Positions 1 through 5,769 of a DNA stretch of 7,827 nucleotides are shown in pieces. Source of the stretch: Pseudomonadota bacterium (GTDB lineage Bacteria > Myxococcota > Polyangia > GCA-2747355 > JACKDQ01); the NCBI GenBank assembly GCA_030591195.1, contig JAUVBO010000095.1, forward strand, positions 1-7,827, written 5' to 3'. The notes beneath the pieces are model-generated. The model searched no databases, was not told the DNA's origin, and was given only the letters and a program-made list of their open reading frames with translations. The translations under genes were made by a program, and so were the position numbers. The stretch's first letter is position 1, and every line of letters begins with the position of its first letter.

Positions 1-72
1 CCCGCCAAGGCCGACACTGACACGAAGGCCGACGCGCCCGCCAAGGCCGACACTGACACGAAGGCCGACGCG
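1..72 (+). repeat. Perfect 36-bp tandem duplication inside the S6-like tail
   Basis: Bases 1-36 and 37-72 are identical and in frame, each encoding [12 protein letters not shown]. The array may continue to the left of the window. Within each unit there is a weaker internal echo (AKAD/TKAD). Perfect identity at the DNA level, including synonymous positions, points to a recent duplication by slippage or unequal recombination. Copy number is therefore likely to vary between strains. Confidence 0.9.
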
Positions 73-126
73 CCTGCGACCGACGCCGCCGAGGCGCCCG
101 AGACCGAAAAGAAGGAGGGCGAGTGA
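1..126 (+). CDS. rpsF: C-terminal tail of probable 30S ribosomal protein S6 (partial)
   Basis: An open frame enters from the left edge and ends at TGA 124-126, giving 41 residues. The visible part is a low-complexity Ala/Lys/Asp/Thr tail: two identical copies of [12 protein letters not shown], then an acidic/basic end (TEKKEGE). No folded domain is visible. The identity rests on position. In bacteria the genes directly before rpsR-rplI-dnaB are rpsF, sometimes with ssb between, and S6 proteins often carry charged, disordered C-terminal extensions. An Ssb tail would normally end in an acidic DDDIPF-type peptide, which is absent, so S6 is preferred. The stop overlaps the rpsR start, which implies translational coupling. 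The coding frame is secure; the name is an inference. Confidence 0.62.
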   Translation, partial: PAKADTDTKADAPAKADTDTKADAPATDAAEAPETEKKEGE

Positions 127-407
127 TGAGCCCAGACGGCAGAGAGAAGCAAGTCCGCCCGGCCCCGCCGCCGCGTCAGCGCCGCCGCACCTTCGGCCGC
201 CGCAAGATCGACCGCTTCGCGGCCGATCCGACGCTGGTGATCGACTACAAGAACCCCCAGGTGCTGAAGTACTTCATCACCGAGCGGGGCAAGCTGATCC
301 CACGGCGCATCAGTGGCAACAACGCCAAGCACCAGCGCAAGGTCGCCCTGGCGATCAAGCGCGCTCGGATGGTCGCGTTGATGCCCTTCACCGTCACCGG
401 CAAGTAA
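126..407 (+). CDS. rpsR: 30S ribosomal protein S18
   Basis: This is a 93-residue protein of the small-subunit platform, where S18 binds 16S rRNA together with S6. The family core is clear from about residue 22: [51 protein letters not shown] and the final ALMPF. A basic, proline-rich extension of about 20 residues precedes the core. The ATG at 126 is chosen because an AGGAGG (113-118) lies 7 bases upstream; a GTG at 123 in the same frame is a possible but less likely start. The ATG shares a base with the stop codon of the preceding gene (TGATG), so the two are probably coupled. The position that is Cys in E. coli S18 (KFCRF) is Asp29 here, and the whole protein lacks cysteine, so this is a Cys-free form unable to hold zinc. 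Confidence 0.96.
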   Translation: MSPDGREKQVRPAPPPRQRRRTFGRRKIDRFAADPTLVIDYKNPQVLKYFITERGKLIPRRISGNNAKHQRKVALAIKRARMVALMPFTVTGK

Positions 408-423
408 CGGGGGAGGGATTACG

Positions 424-870
424 ATGCAAATCATTCTTCGTGAAGATGTGAAGCACCTCGGCCGCGTGGGCGAGGTCGTCACGGTCAAGGGCGGCTTCGG
501 CCGCAACTACCTGATCCCTCGAGGCCTGGCAGTCATCGCCACACCCCGCAGCGTGCGGCGGCTGGACCACGAGAAGCGGGTGATCGAGCAGCGCGAGCAG
601 AAACTGCGGCGCAATGGCGAGGTGCTCAAGGGCCAGCTCGAGAAGCTATCGCTGAGCATCTCCAAGCAGGTCGGCGAGGAGGAGAAGCTCTTCGGGTCGG
701 TGACCAACCGCGAGGTCGCGGAGGTCCTCAAGGAGAAGGGCTTCGAGATCAAGCGCAAGGCGATCAGATTCGACGAGCCGATCAAGACCCTCGGCGTGCA
801 CCAGGTGAAGGTCCGCGTCGCTCGCGATCTGGACGTCGAGCTCAAGGTGTGGGTCGTCGCCGACGAGTGA
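424..870 (+). CDS. rplI: 50S ribosomal protein L9
   Basis: The product has 148 residues, the normal full length for L9, a two-domain protein that binds 23S rRNA near the L1 stalk and helps maintain the reading frame. The N-terminal RNA-binding domain shows the family signature around residues 13-36 (GRVGEVVTVKGGFGRNYLIP). A charged connecting helix follows at about 45-75. The C-terminal domain begins near KLFGSVTN (88-95) and includes EPIKTLGVHQVKV (118-130). The ATG start has a GGGAGGG (411-417) 6 bases upstream, and the gap to rpsR is 16 bases, so the genes are co-transcribed. Nothing in the protein looks atypical. The 74 bases between its stop and dnaB contain no recognisable terminator or promoter. 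Confidence 0.97.
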   Translation: MQIILREDVKHLGRVGEVVTVKGGFGRNYLIPRGLAVIATPRSVRRLDHEKRVIEQREQKLRRNGEVLKGQLEKLSLSISKQVGEEEKLFGSVTNREVAEVLKEKGFEIKRKAIRFDEPIKTLGVHQVKVRVARDLDVELKVWVVADE

Positions 871-944
871 GCGGTGGCGGATCGCTCAACGCCTAGACCC
901 CTAAGCCCATTCGTCACCTCACTGGTGGAGCAACGAGGCGTGCC

Positions 945-2288
945 GTGGCCGGGCTGACCCTCCCCCAGAACCGCGAAGCTGAGTCCTCGGTCCTCGGCGG
1001 GATCCTGCTCAACCCGCGCGAGGCGCTCAATCAGGTGCTCGAGCTGGTCGTCGGCGAGGACTTCTACTATCCCGCCCACGAGGCGATCTTCAACTCGATC
1101 GTCGCCCTCGAGCAGCTCGGCAAGCCGATCGACGTGATCACCCTCGAGGAGCAGCTGCGCAGCGACGACCAGCTGGGCAAGGTCGGGGGCACGGCGGCCT
1201 TGGCCGCTCTGCTAACTCGGGTACCGACCGCGGAGAATATCGCCTTCCACGCCCGGATCGTCCGGCAGAAGGCGACCTTGCGACGCCTGATCCAGACCTC
1301 GTCGGAGATCACCCAGGAGGCGTTCGACGATCCGGCCGACGTCGATGCCTTCATCGATGGCTCCGAGCAACGTTTCTTCGAGCTCTCCCAGCGCACCTCG
1401 CGCTCGAGCTACATCCACGCCAAGGACCTGCTGGTCGGCGCGTTCAACGCGATCGAGCGACGGTACGAGCGCAAGGAGGAGATCACTGGCGTCCCCACCG
1501 GCTTCGCCGATTTCGACGACCTGACCGGCGGCTTCCAGCGCTCCGACCTGCTGATCCTCGCTGCCCGCCCGAGCGTCGGCAAGACCGCCCTGTGCCTCAA
1601 CATCGCCCAGAACGCCGCGGTGGGTAAGAACATCCCGGTGCTGATGTTCTCGCTCGAGATGAGCAAGGAGTCGCTGATCGAGCGCATCCTCTGCTCCGAG
1701 GCGCGGGTCGACTCGCAGAAGCTTCGCTCGGGCTTCCTCGATCCGAACGACTGGAACCGCCTGACCAGCGCGGCGAGCCGGATCAGCGAGGCGCCGATCT
1801 GGATCGACGACAGCGCGGCGCCCTCGGTGCTCGAGATACGGGCCAAGGCGCGGCGCTTCCGCGCGGACAAGTCGATCTTCACCGACCCGGACCAGATGGG
1901 CCTGATCATCGTCGACTACCTGCAGCTGGCCCGGGGCCACGGCCGCAAGGACAACCGCGAGCAAGAGGTCGCCGAGATCAGCCGCGGCCTCAAGTCGCTG
2001 GCCAAGGAGATCCGCCTGCCAGTGCTCGCCCTGTCCCAGCTGCGCCGGGCGGTGGAGGACCGCAAGGAGGGGCGCCCCCAGCTGTCGGACCTGCGCGAGT
2101 CGGGCGCCCTCGAGCAGGACGCCGACGTGATCGCCTTCATCCACCGCAGCGACAAGGACCGCGAGGAGAACACCGCCGAGATCATCATCGGCAAGCAGCG
2201 CAACGGTCCGACGGGCAACTTCAAGCTCGTGTTCCTCGGTCGCTACACCCGCTTCGAGAGCCTCTCGCAGGCCCAGCCGAGCGCCTAG
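945..2288 (+). CDS. dnaB: Replicative DNA helicase DnaB
   Basis: This is the hexameric helicase that unwinds DNA at the replication fork using ATP. It has 447 residues, slightly shorter than E. coli DnaB (471). The N-terminal DnaB domain (about 5-105) opens with PQNREAESSVLGG. The RecA-like domain begins at GVPTGFADFDDLTGGF (182-197). Walker A is ARPSVGKTA with Lys213, Walker B is LIIVDYLQL with Asp324, and the motif LSQLRR...LSDLRESGALEQDADV spans about 363-395. The KQRNGPTG segment (417-424) supplies the family's basic trans-acting residues Lys417 and Arg419. A short insertion (about 307-318) precedes Walker B. No intein interrupts the gene, although dnaB is a common intein site. The GTG at 945 is chosen because the family N terminus starts there and a GAGG (935-938) lies 6 bases upstream. 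The gene completes the rpsF-rpsR-rplI-dnaB cluster. Confidence 0.96.
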   Translation: MAGLTLPQNREAESSVLGGILLNPREALNQVLELVVGEDFYYPAHEAIFNSIVALEQLGKPIDVITLEEQLRSDDQLGKVGGTAALAALLTRVPTAENIAFHARIVRQKATLRRLIQTSSEITQEAFDDPADVDAFIDGSEQRFFELSQRTSRSSYIHAKDLLVGAFNAIERRYERKEEITGVPTGFADFDDLTGGFQRSDLLILAARPSVGKTALCLNIAQNAAVGKNIPVLMFSLEMSKESLIERILCSEARVDSQKLRSGFLDPNDWNRLTSAASRISEAPIWIDDSAAPSVLEIRAKARRFRADKSIFTDPDQMGLIIVDYLQLARGHGRKDNREQEVAEISRGLKSLAKEIRLPVLALSQLRRAVEDRKEGRPQLSDLRESGALEQDADVIAFIHRSDKDREENTAEIIIGKQRNGPTGNFKLVFLGRYTRFESLSQAQPSA

Positions 2289-2300
2289 CAGCAGCGGGAC

Positions 2301-2308
2301 GGGGGAGG
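2301..2308 (+). promoter_or_regulatory. Purine-rich Shine-Dalgarno-like run abutting the kinase ATG
   Basis: GGGGGAGG lies in the 20-base gap between the dnaB stop and the first in-frame ATG of the kinase gene. It touches that ATG with no spacer, whereas a functional site usually sits 5-9 bases away. Either the pairing is shifted or the true start lies further downstream. Confidence 0.4.
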
Positions 2309-3496
2309 ATGGGCGACAAGCCGGCAGCGTTTCTCGGTGGCGCCACCTGCGACGGCGGCGGCGACGGCGAGCGGGCGCAGCGCAACGCCGAGACCTGGTC
2401 GGGCCCGCGTGAGAAGCGGATGACGATCCCGCCCCAGCAGACCTTCGGCCGCTACACGGTGGTCCGCCACCTCGGCACCGGCGCCATGGGCGAGGTCTAC
2501 CTCGCCACCGACGCGTCGCTCAAGCGCGAGGTGGCGCTCAAGCTGCTGCACCGCGAGCACTTCGAGCGGGACGACCTGCGGGCGCGCTTCCGTCGCGAGG
2601 CGCGGGCGGTGGCCCAGGTCAGCCACCCGAACGTGGTGCAGATCTTCGACATCGACGAGTACCAGGGGCGCCCGTTCTTCGTCATGGAGTACCTCCAGGG
2701 CGACGACACCCAGGCGCTGCTCGACGAGCAGGGGCAGATCGCTCCCCGGACCGCCGCGGCGATCGGGCTCGGCGCAGCGCGCGGCCTGGCCGAGGCCGCC
2801 GCGGCGGACGTGGTCCACCGCGACATCAAGCCAGCTAACCTCTTCCTCACCGATCGCCAGGTGGTCAAGGTCACCGACTTCGGCCTGGCCAAGGCCCTGC
2901 GTCGCACGATCCACACCAGCGCCTCGCTACGGCTGACGATGCAGGGCACGACCCTCGGGACGCCCGACTACATGTCACCCGAGCAGGCTCGCGGCGACCC
3001 GGTGGACGCCCGGGCCGACGTCTACGGCCTCGGCTGCACGCTCTATCACCTGGTCAGCGGCAAGCCGCCCTATCGCGAGCACGGCGAGAAGGTCAACTAC
3101 ATGGAGGTCATCGGTCGTCACGTCACGGCCGATATCCCGACGCTGCACGACCACGCCGGGGTGCCGCGCGAGATGGCCGCCCTGGTGGCGCTGATGATGG
3201 CGAAGCGCCGGAGCGACCGGCCGAGCTACGACGACGTGATCTCCACCCTGCGCGCCGTGTCCCGGGGCAAGGTCACCGCGGCCCCGGTGCTACCCGCGCC
3301 CCCCGCGGGCTGCCGACCGGCCTCGCCTCCGTGGGCCACCGGCGACGCCGAGGCCGCCGCCGAGGCCGCGGAGCTGCTACGCGAGCGCCTCGACGACCCG
3401 CCCCCTCGCCGTCGCGGCCCCCGGCTGGTCTTCTGGCTGACCATTGCCTCGCTGCTCGCCTTCGTCGGCAGCCTGGCCCTGTGGCTCCTCGGGTGA
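2309..3496 (+). CDS. Hanks-type Ser/Thr protein kinase, probably tail-anchored in the membrane
   Basis: A eukaryotic-like kinase that would phosphorylate Ser/Thr on unknown proteins. With the ATG at 2309 it has 395 residues. Visible elements are the glycine loop LGTGAMGEVYLA (55-66), ATP-binding Lys78 (EVALK), helix-C Glu97, the catalytic loop HRDIKPAN (170-177, Asp172), DFG (190-192), and GTPDYMSPEQ (217-226), the activation-segment end. All catalytic residues are present, so it should be active. After residue 320 come a Pro/Ala-rich linker, a basic PRRRGPR patch, and one hydrophobic helix (about 374-394) ending one residue before the stop. That arrangement predicts a cytosolic kinase anchored by its tail, with no extracellular sensor. 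The start is unsure: the ATG at 2309 has no spacer to its ribosome site, and Met38 (ATG at 2420) would give the short leader usual before such domains. Codon-position GC bias in 2309-2419 still looks coding. The gene is 20 bases from dnaB and may be co-transcribed with it. Substrates are unknown. Confidence 0.93.
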   Translation: MGDKPAAFLGGATCDGGGDGERAQRNAETWSGPREKRMTIPPQQTFGRYTVVRHLGTGAMGEVYLATDASLKREVALKLLHREHFERDDLRARFRREARAVAQVSHPNVVQIFDIDEYQGRPFFVMEYLQGDDTQALLDEQGQIAPRTAAAIGLGAARGLAEAAAADVVHRDIKPANLFLTDRQVVKVTDFGLAKALRRTIHTSASLRLTMQGTTLGTPDYMSPEQARGDPVDARADVYGLGCTLYHLVSGKPPYREHGEKVNYMEVIGRHVTADIPTLHDHAGVPREMAALVALMMAKRRSDRPSYDDVISTLRAVSRGKVTAAPVLPAPPAGCRPASPPWATGDAEAAAEAAELLRERLDDPPPRRRGPRLVFWLTIASLLAFVGSLALWLLG

Positions 3497-3580
3497 CGGC
3501 GCCGCGTGCAAGATTGACGGAAACCGCGTCGCTGGCTAACCTCTCGATTCTCACTGTGGAAATCGCACGGCGCGGCGCCG
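3497..3580. repeat. Two identical palindromes flanking the candidate deo promoter
   Basis: The perfect 8-base palindrome CGGCGCCG occurs at 3497-3504 and again at 3573-3580, one on each side of the predicted -35/-10 pair. The flanks extend the symmetry: GGCGCCGCGTGC (3498-3509) matches the reverse complement of 3565-3579 apart from a 3-base insertion. These could be paired operator sites for a repressor such as a DeoR-type regulator, or arms of a long-range stem. Short GC palindromes arise easily by chance in DNA of this composition. Confidence 0.35.
3514..3542 (+). promoter_or_regulatory. Candidate sigma-70 promoter of the deo operon
   Basis: TTGACG (3514-3519; 5 of 6 to the -35 consensus) is followed after exactly 17 bases by TAACCT (3537-3542; TAnnnT type, 3 of 6 to the -10 consensus). 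It lies in the 109-base gap between the kinase stop and deoC, at the expected place for the operon promoter, with a 5' leader of roughly 55 bases. This patch is notably richer in A/T than its surroundings. The -10 match is weak, so this remains a prediction. Confidence 0.45.
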
Positions 3581-3605
3581 CACAACCTCCGTACGCAGGC
3601 CTCTG

Positions 3606-4475
3606 ATGGACGAAGAGCTCGACAGGATCGCCGATATCGTCGCCGCCCGCATCCGGGCCCAGCTCGATGGGGCGCAGCCCCCCGAGCCATCTTGCACCGA
3701 CAACTGCGCCTCGTGCGGCCACTGCGCCGTCGAGCAGCCCGAGCAGGTCCGCGAGATCAAGGCCAACGGCGCGAGCCGGATCTCCGCCGCTCCGGGGATC
3801 GCCGGCGTCGCCGACGACATCGCCGGCCTGATCGACCACACGCTGCTCAAGCCCGAGGCCTCGTCCGAGCAGCTGGCTCAGCTCTGCCAGGAGGCGCGCA
3901 GGCACCGCTTCGCCACCGTCTGCGTCAACACCGGCCACGTCGCCCGCTGCAGGGCGTTGCTCGAGGGCTCGTCGGTCAGGGTCTGCGCGGTGGTCGGCTT
4001 CCCGCTCGGGGCGATGGCGCCCAACGCCAAGGCCTACGAGGCCCGCGAGGCGGTGCGCGCCGGCGCCTCGGAGATCGACATGGTGGTCAACATCGGCGCG
4101 TTGAAGGACGGCGACTATTCGCTGGTCTACGACGACATCAAGAAGGTGGTCCACGCGGCCCACCCGGCGAAGGTCAAGGTGATCCTCGAGACGGGGATGC
4201 TCGCCGCCGAGCACAAGGTCGCCGGCTGCACCCTCTCCAAGCTCGCCGGGGCCCACTTCGTCAAGACCTCCACCGGCTTCGGCAAGGGCGGCGCCACCGC
4301 CGAGGACATCGCGCTGATGCGCCGGGTGGTCGGCCGAGAGATGGGGGTCAAGGCCTCTGGCGGGATCCACACCAAGCAGGACGTCCAGCAGATGGTCGCC
4401 GCTGGCGCGACCCGCATCGGCGCCAGCGCCGGCGTCGCGATCGTCACCGGTGGGCAGGCCTCCGGCGGGTACTGA
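3606..4475 (+). CDS. deoC: Deoxyribose-phosphate aldolase with an N-terminal helix and Cys-cluster extension
   Basis: A class I aldolase cleaving 2-deoxyribose-5-phosphate to acetaldehyde and glyceraldehyde-3-phosphate. The TIM-barrel core (about 71-289) starts at IAGLIDHTLLKPEAS and contains EIDMVVNIGALK (Asp158), FVKTSTGFGKGGAT with Schiff-base Lys220, and VKASGGI with Lys249. These are the counterparts of E. coli Asp102, Lys167 and Lys201, so activity is expected. The product has 289 residues against about 220-260 for common DeoC. The excess is N-terminal: an amphipathic helix (residues 2-20), then a Pro/Gln/Ala stretch, then a cysteine cluster at Cys30, Cys34, Cys37 and Cys40, then a linker to about 70. 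The helix resembles encapsulation peptides of microcompartment enzymes; the cysteines could bind a metal or an Fe-S cluster. Both readings are inference. The ATG at 3606 has only a weak AGG (3597-3599) 6 bases upstream. It is the first gene of the deo operon, after a candidate promoter. Confidence 0.95.
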   Translation: MDEELDRIADIVAARIRAQLDGAQPPEPSCTDNCASCGHCAVEQPEQVREIKANGASRISAAPGIAGVADDIAGLIDHTLLKPEASSEQLAQLCQEARRHRFATVCVNTGHVARCRALLEGSSVRVCAVVGFPLGAMAPNAKAYEAREAVRAGASEIDMVVNIGALKDGDYSLVYDDIKKVVHAAHPAKVKVILETGMLAAEHKVAGCTLSKLAGAHFVKTSTGFGKGGATAEDIALMRRVVGREMGVKASGGIHTKQDVQQMVAAGATRIGASAGVAIVTGGQASGGY

Positions 4476-4493
4476 GCGGTACCCGCGTACCGC
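4465..4493 (+). promoter_or_regulatory. Two mutually exclusive hairpins at the deoC stop codon
   Basis: Hairpin A pairs GCGGGTAC (4465-4472) with GTACCCGC (4479-4486): 8 perfect pairs around a 6-base loop that contains the deoC TGA. Hairpin B pairs GCGGTAC (4476-4482) with GTACCGC (4487-4493): 7 perfect pairs around a 4-base loop. Both use bases 4476-4486, so they cannot coexist. No T-run follows, so this is not a standard intrinsic terminator. It could control mRNA stability, translation of deoB, or pausing between deoC and deoB. Confidence 0.5.
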
Positions 4494-4550
4494 GGTCTTC
4501 ACCGGCACCAGCGGCGATGCCCACCTGACCGCGCGGGCGTCACGCGGCAC

Positions 4551-4555
4551 GGGAG
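4551..4555 (+). promoter_or_regulatory. Ribosome binding site that decides the deoB start
   Basis: GGGAG lies 7 bases before the TTG at 4563 but only 1 base before the in-frame TTG at 4557. The spacing favours 4563 as the deoB start codon. No ATG or GTG is available at the family N terminus. Confidence 0.6.
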
Positions 4556-4562
4556 TTTGAGC

Positions 4563-5744
4563 TTGAGCGAACGAGTTCTGTTGATCGTGCTCGATAGCTG
4601 CGGCTGCGGCGGTGACCCCGACGCGGCGACCTACGGCGACGCGGGCGCCGACACCCTCGGCCACACGGCCGCGGCGGTGGACGGCCTGAGCCTGCCGAAC
4701 CTGCGGGCCCTCGGCCTCGGCAACCTGACCGAGATCGCCGGCGTCGCGCCGGCCGAGCGGCCCACCGGGGCCTTCGGCCGGATGCAAGAGCGCTCGGTCG
4801 GCAAGGACACCACCACCGGGCACTGGGAGCTCGCGGGGCTGCAGATCTCCGAGCCATTCGCCGTCTTCCCCGACGGCTTCTCCGACGAGCTGCTGGCGCG
4901 CTTCGCCAAGCGCACCGGCCGGGGAGTGCTCGGCAACAAGGCTGCCTCGGGCACCGAGATCATCGAGGAGCTCGGACCCGAGCACCTCGCGACCGGCAAG
5001 TGGATCGTCTACACCAGCGCCGACAGCGTCTTCCAGATCGCGGCCCACGAGGAGGAAGCTCCGCTGTCGGAGCTCTACGCCGCCTGCAAGGTGGCGCGAG
5101 AGCTAGGTGATCCGTTGCGCATCGGCCGGGTGATCGCGCGGCCGTTCGTCGGTGAGGCCGGAGCGTTTCAGCGAACCTACAACCGCCACGACTTCAGCAT
5201 GCCGCCCACCGGCCCGACGGTGCTCGACGCGGTCAAGGACGCCGGGCTGCCAGTGGTCGGCGTGGGCAAGATCAGCGACATCTACAGCGGCCAGGGCCTG
5301 ACCGAGTCGATCCACAGCGAGGGCAACGCAGACGGGCTGAACAAGACCGCCAACCGTTTTTCTGGGATGGACCGCGGGCTGCTGTTCGTCAACCTGATCG
5401 ACTTCGACTCGCTCTACGGTCACCGGCGCAACCCTGAGGGCTTCGCCGAGGCGCTGGTCGAGTTCGACAGCTTCCTGCCCCGCCTCACCGAGCTGGTCGG
5501 CCCCGACGACCTGCTGCTGATCAGCGCCGATCACGGCAACGACCCAACCCACGGCGGTAGCGACCACACCCGCGAGCACGTGCCGCTGCTCGCCTACGGA
5601 CCCCGGCAGGCAGCCGGCCGAGCCCTCGGCACCCGTGACGGGTTCTTCGACGTCGCGGCCACTATCGCCGAGGCCCTCGACGTCGAGCCGCCCAACGACC
5701 ACGGCGTCAGCTTCTACGGCGCCCTGACCGGCACGGTCGCCTAG
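4563..5744 (+). CDS. deoB: Phosphopentomutase
   Basis: A cytosolic, metal-dependent enzyme of the alkaline phosphatase superfamily. It interconverts (deoxy)ribose-1-phosphate and -5-phosphate, linking nucleoside phosphorylase to DeoC. From the TTG at 4563 it has 393 residues, a normal length. Seen in order: VLLIVLDSCGCG with metal ligand Asp11, SVGKDTTTGHWE with the phospho-acceptor Thr83, GNKAASGTEIIEELG and VYTSADSVFQIAAHE (substrate region and cap), RVIARPFVGE, then DFDSLYGHRRN with Asp282 and His287, ADHGNDP with Asp323 and His324, and DHTREHVPLL with His335. This full set matches the metal-site residues known from Bacillus phosphopentomutase, so the enzyme should be active. The start is a TTG chosen on ribosome-site spacing; a second in-frame TTG at 4557 would add two residues. 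The gap to deoC is 87 bases and holds the competing hairpins. The gene is followed closely by deoA. Confidence 0.96.
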   Translation: MSERVLLIVLDSCGCGGDPDAATYGDAGADTLGHTAAAVDGLSLPNLRALGLGNLTEIAGVAPAERPTGAFGRMQERSVGKDTTTGHWELAGLQISEPFAVFPDGFSDELLARFAKRTGRGVLGNKAASGTEIIEELGPEHLATGKWIVYTSADSVFQIAAHEEEAPLSELYAACKVARELGDPLRIGRVIARPFVGEAGAFQRTYNRHDFSMPPTGPTVLDAVKDAGLPVVGVGKISDIYSGQGLTESIHSEGNADGLNKTANRFSGMDRGLLFVNLIDFDSLYGHRRNPEGFAEALVEFDSFLPRLTELVGPDDLLLISADHGNDPTHGGSDHTREHVPLLAYGPRQAAGRALGTRDGFFDVAATIAEALDVEPPNDHGVSFYGALTGTVA

Positions 5745-5751
5745 TGCCCCT

Positions 5752-5758
5752 GAGGAGG
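5752..5758 (+). promoter_or_regulatory. Strong ribosome binding site for deoA
   Basis: GAGGAGG lies 11 bases before the ATG at 5770 and 8 bases before an in-frame GTG at 5767. The GTG spacing is nearer the optimum, but the ATG gives the N terminus typical of the family (MRMxDLI). Either start changes the protein by one residue. Confidence 0.65.
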
Positions 5759-5769
5759 TTGATGCCGTG

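Noticed and set aside
1..126. Left-edge fragment as an ssb tail
   Set aside because: It ends in a mixed Lys/Glu sequence and lacks the acidic DDDIPF-like tip expected of Ssb.
1212..2144. A 310-codon open frame on the minus strand opposite dnaB
   Set aside because: Antisense to the conserved RecA-like domain of DnaB, with a compositionally biased translation and no family signature.
945..2288. Possible intein in dnaB
   Set aside because: The reading frame is continuous and normal in length. There is no inserted block with splicing motifs near Walker A or the later motifs.
3693..3716. Cys-x3-Cys-x2-Cys in DeoC as a radical-SAM signature
   Set aside because: The spacing of the first three cysteines matches by coincidence. 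The rest of the protein is a class I aldolase with its Lys/Asp/Lys set and has no SAM-binding elements.
4476..4493. Hairpin after deoC as an intrinsic terminator
   Set aside because: The stem is perfect but is followed by GGTCTTCAC rather than a T-run, and the downstream genes belong to the same pathway.
3692..4528. A 278-codon + strand frame overlapping deoC in another phase
   Set aside because: Arg/Gly/Ala/Pro/His-rich out-of-frame translation of deoC without any domain. The deoC frame carries all catalytic residues.
3273..5048. A 591-codon open frame on the minus strand opposite the kinase end, deoC and deoB
   Set aside because: It is antisense to well-supported genes with intact family motifs. 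Its translation is low complexity (Ala/Gly/Arg/Asp/Val/Leu), as expected for GC-rich reverse frames, and has no recognisable domain.
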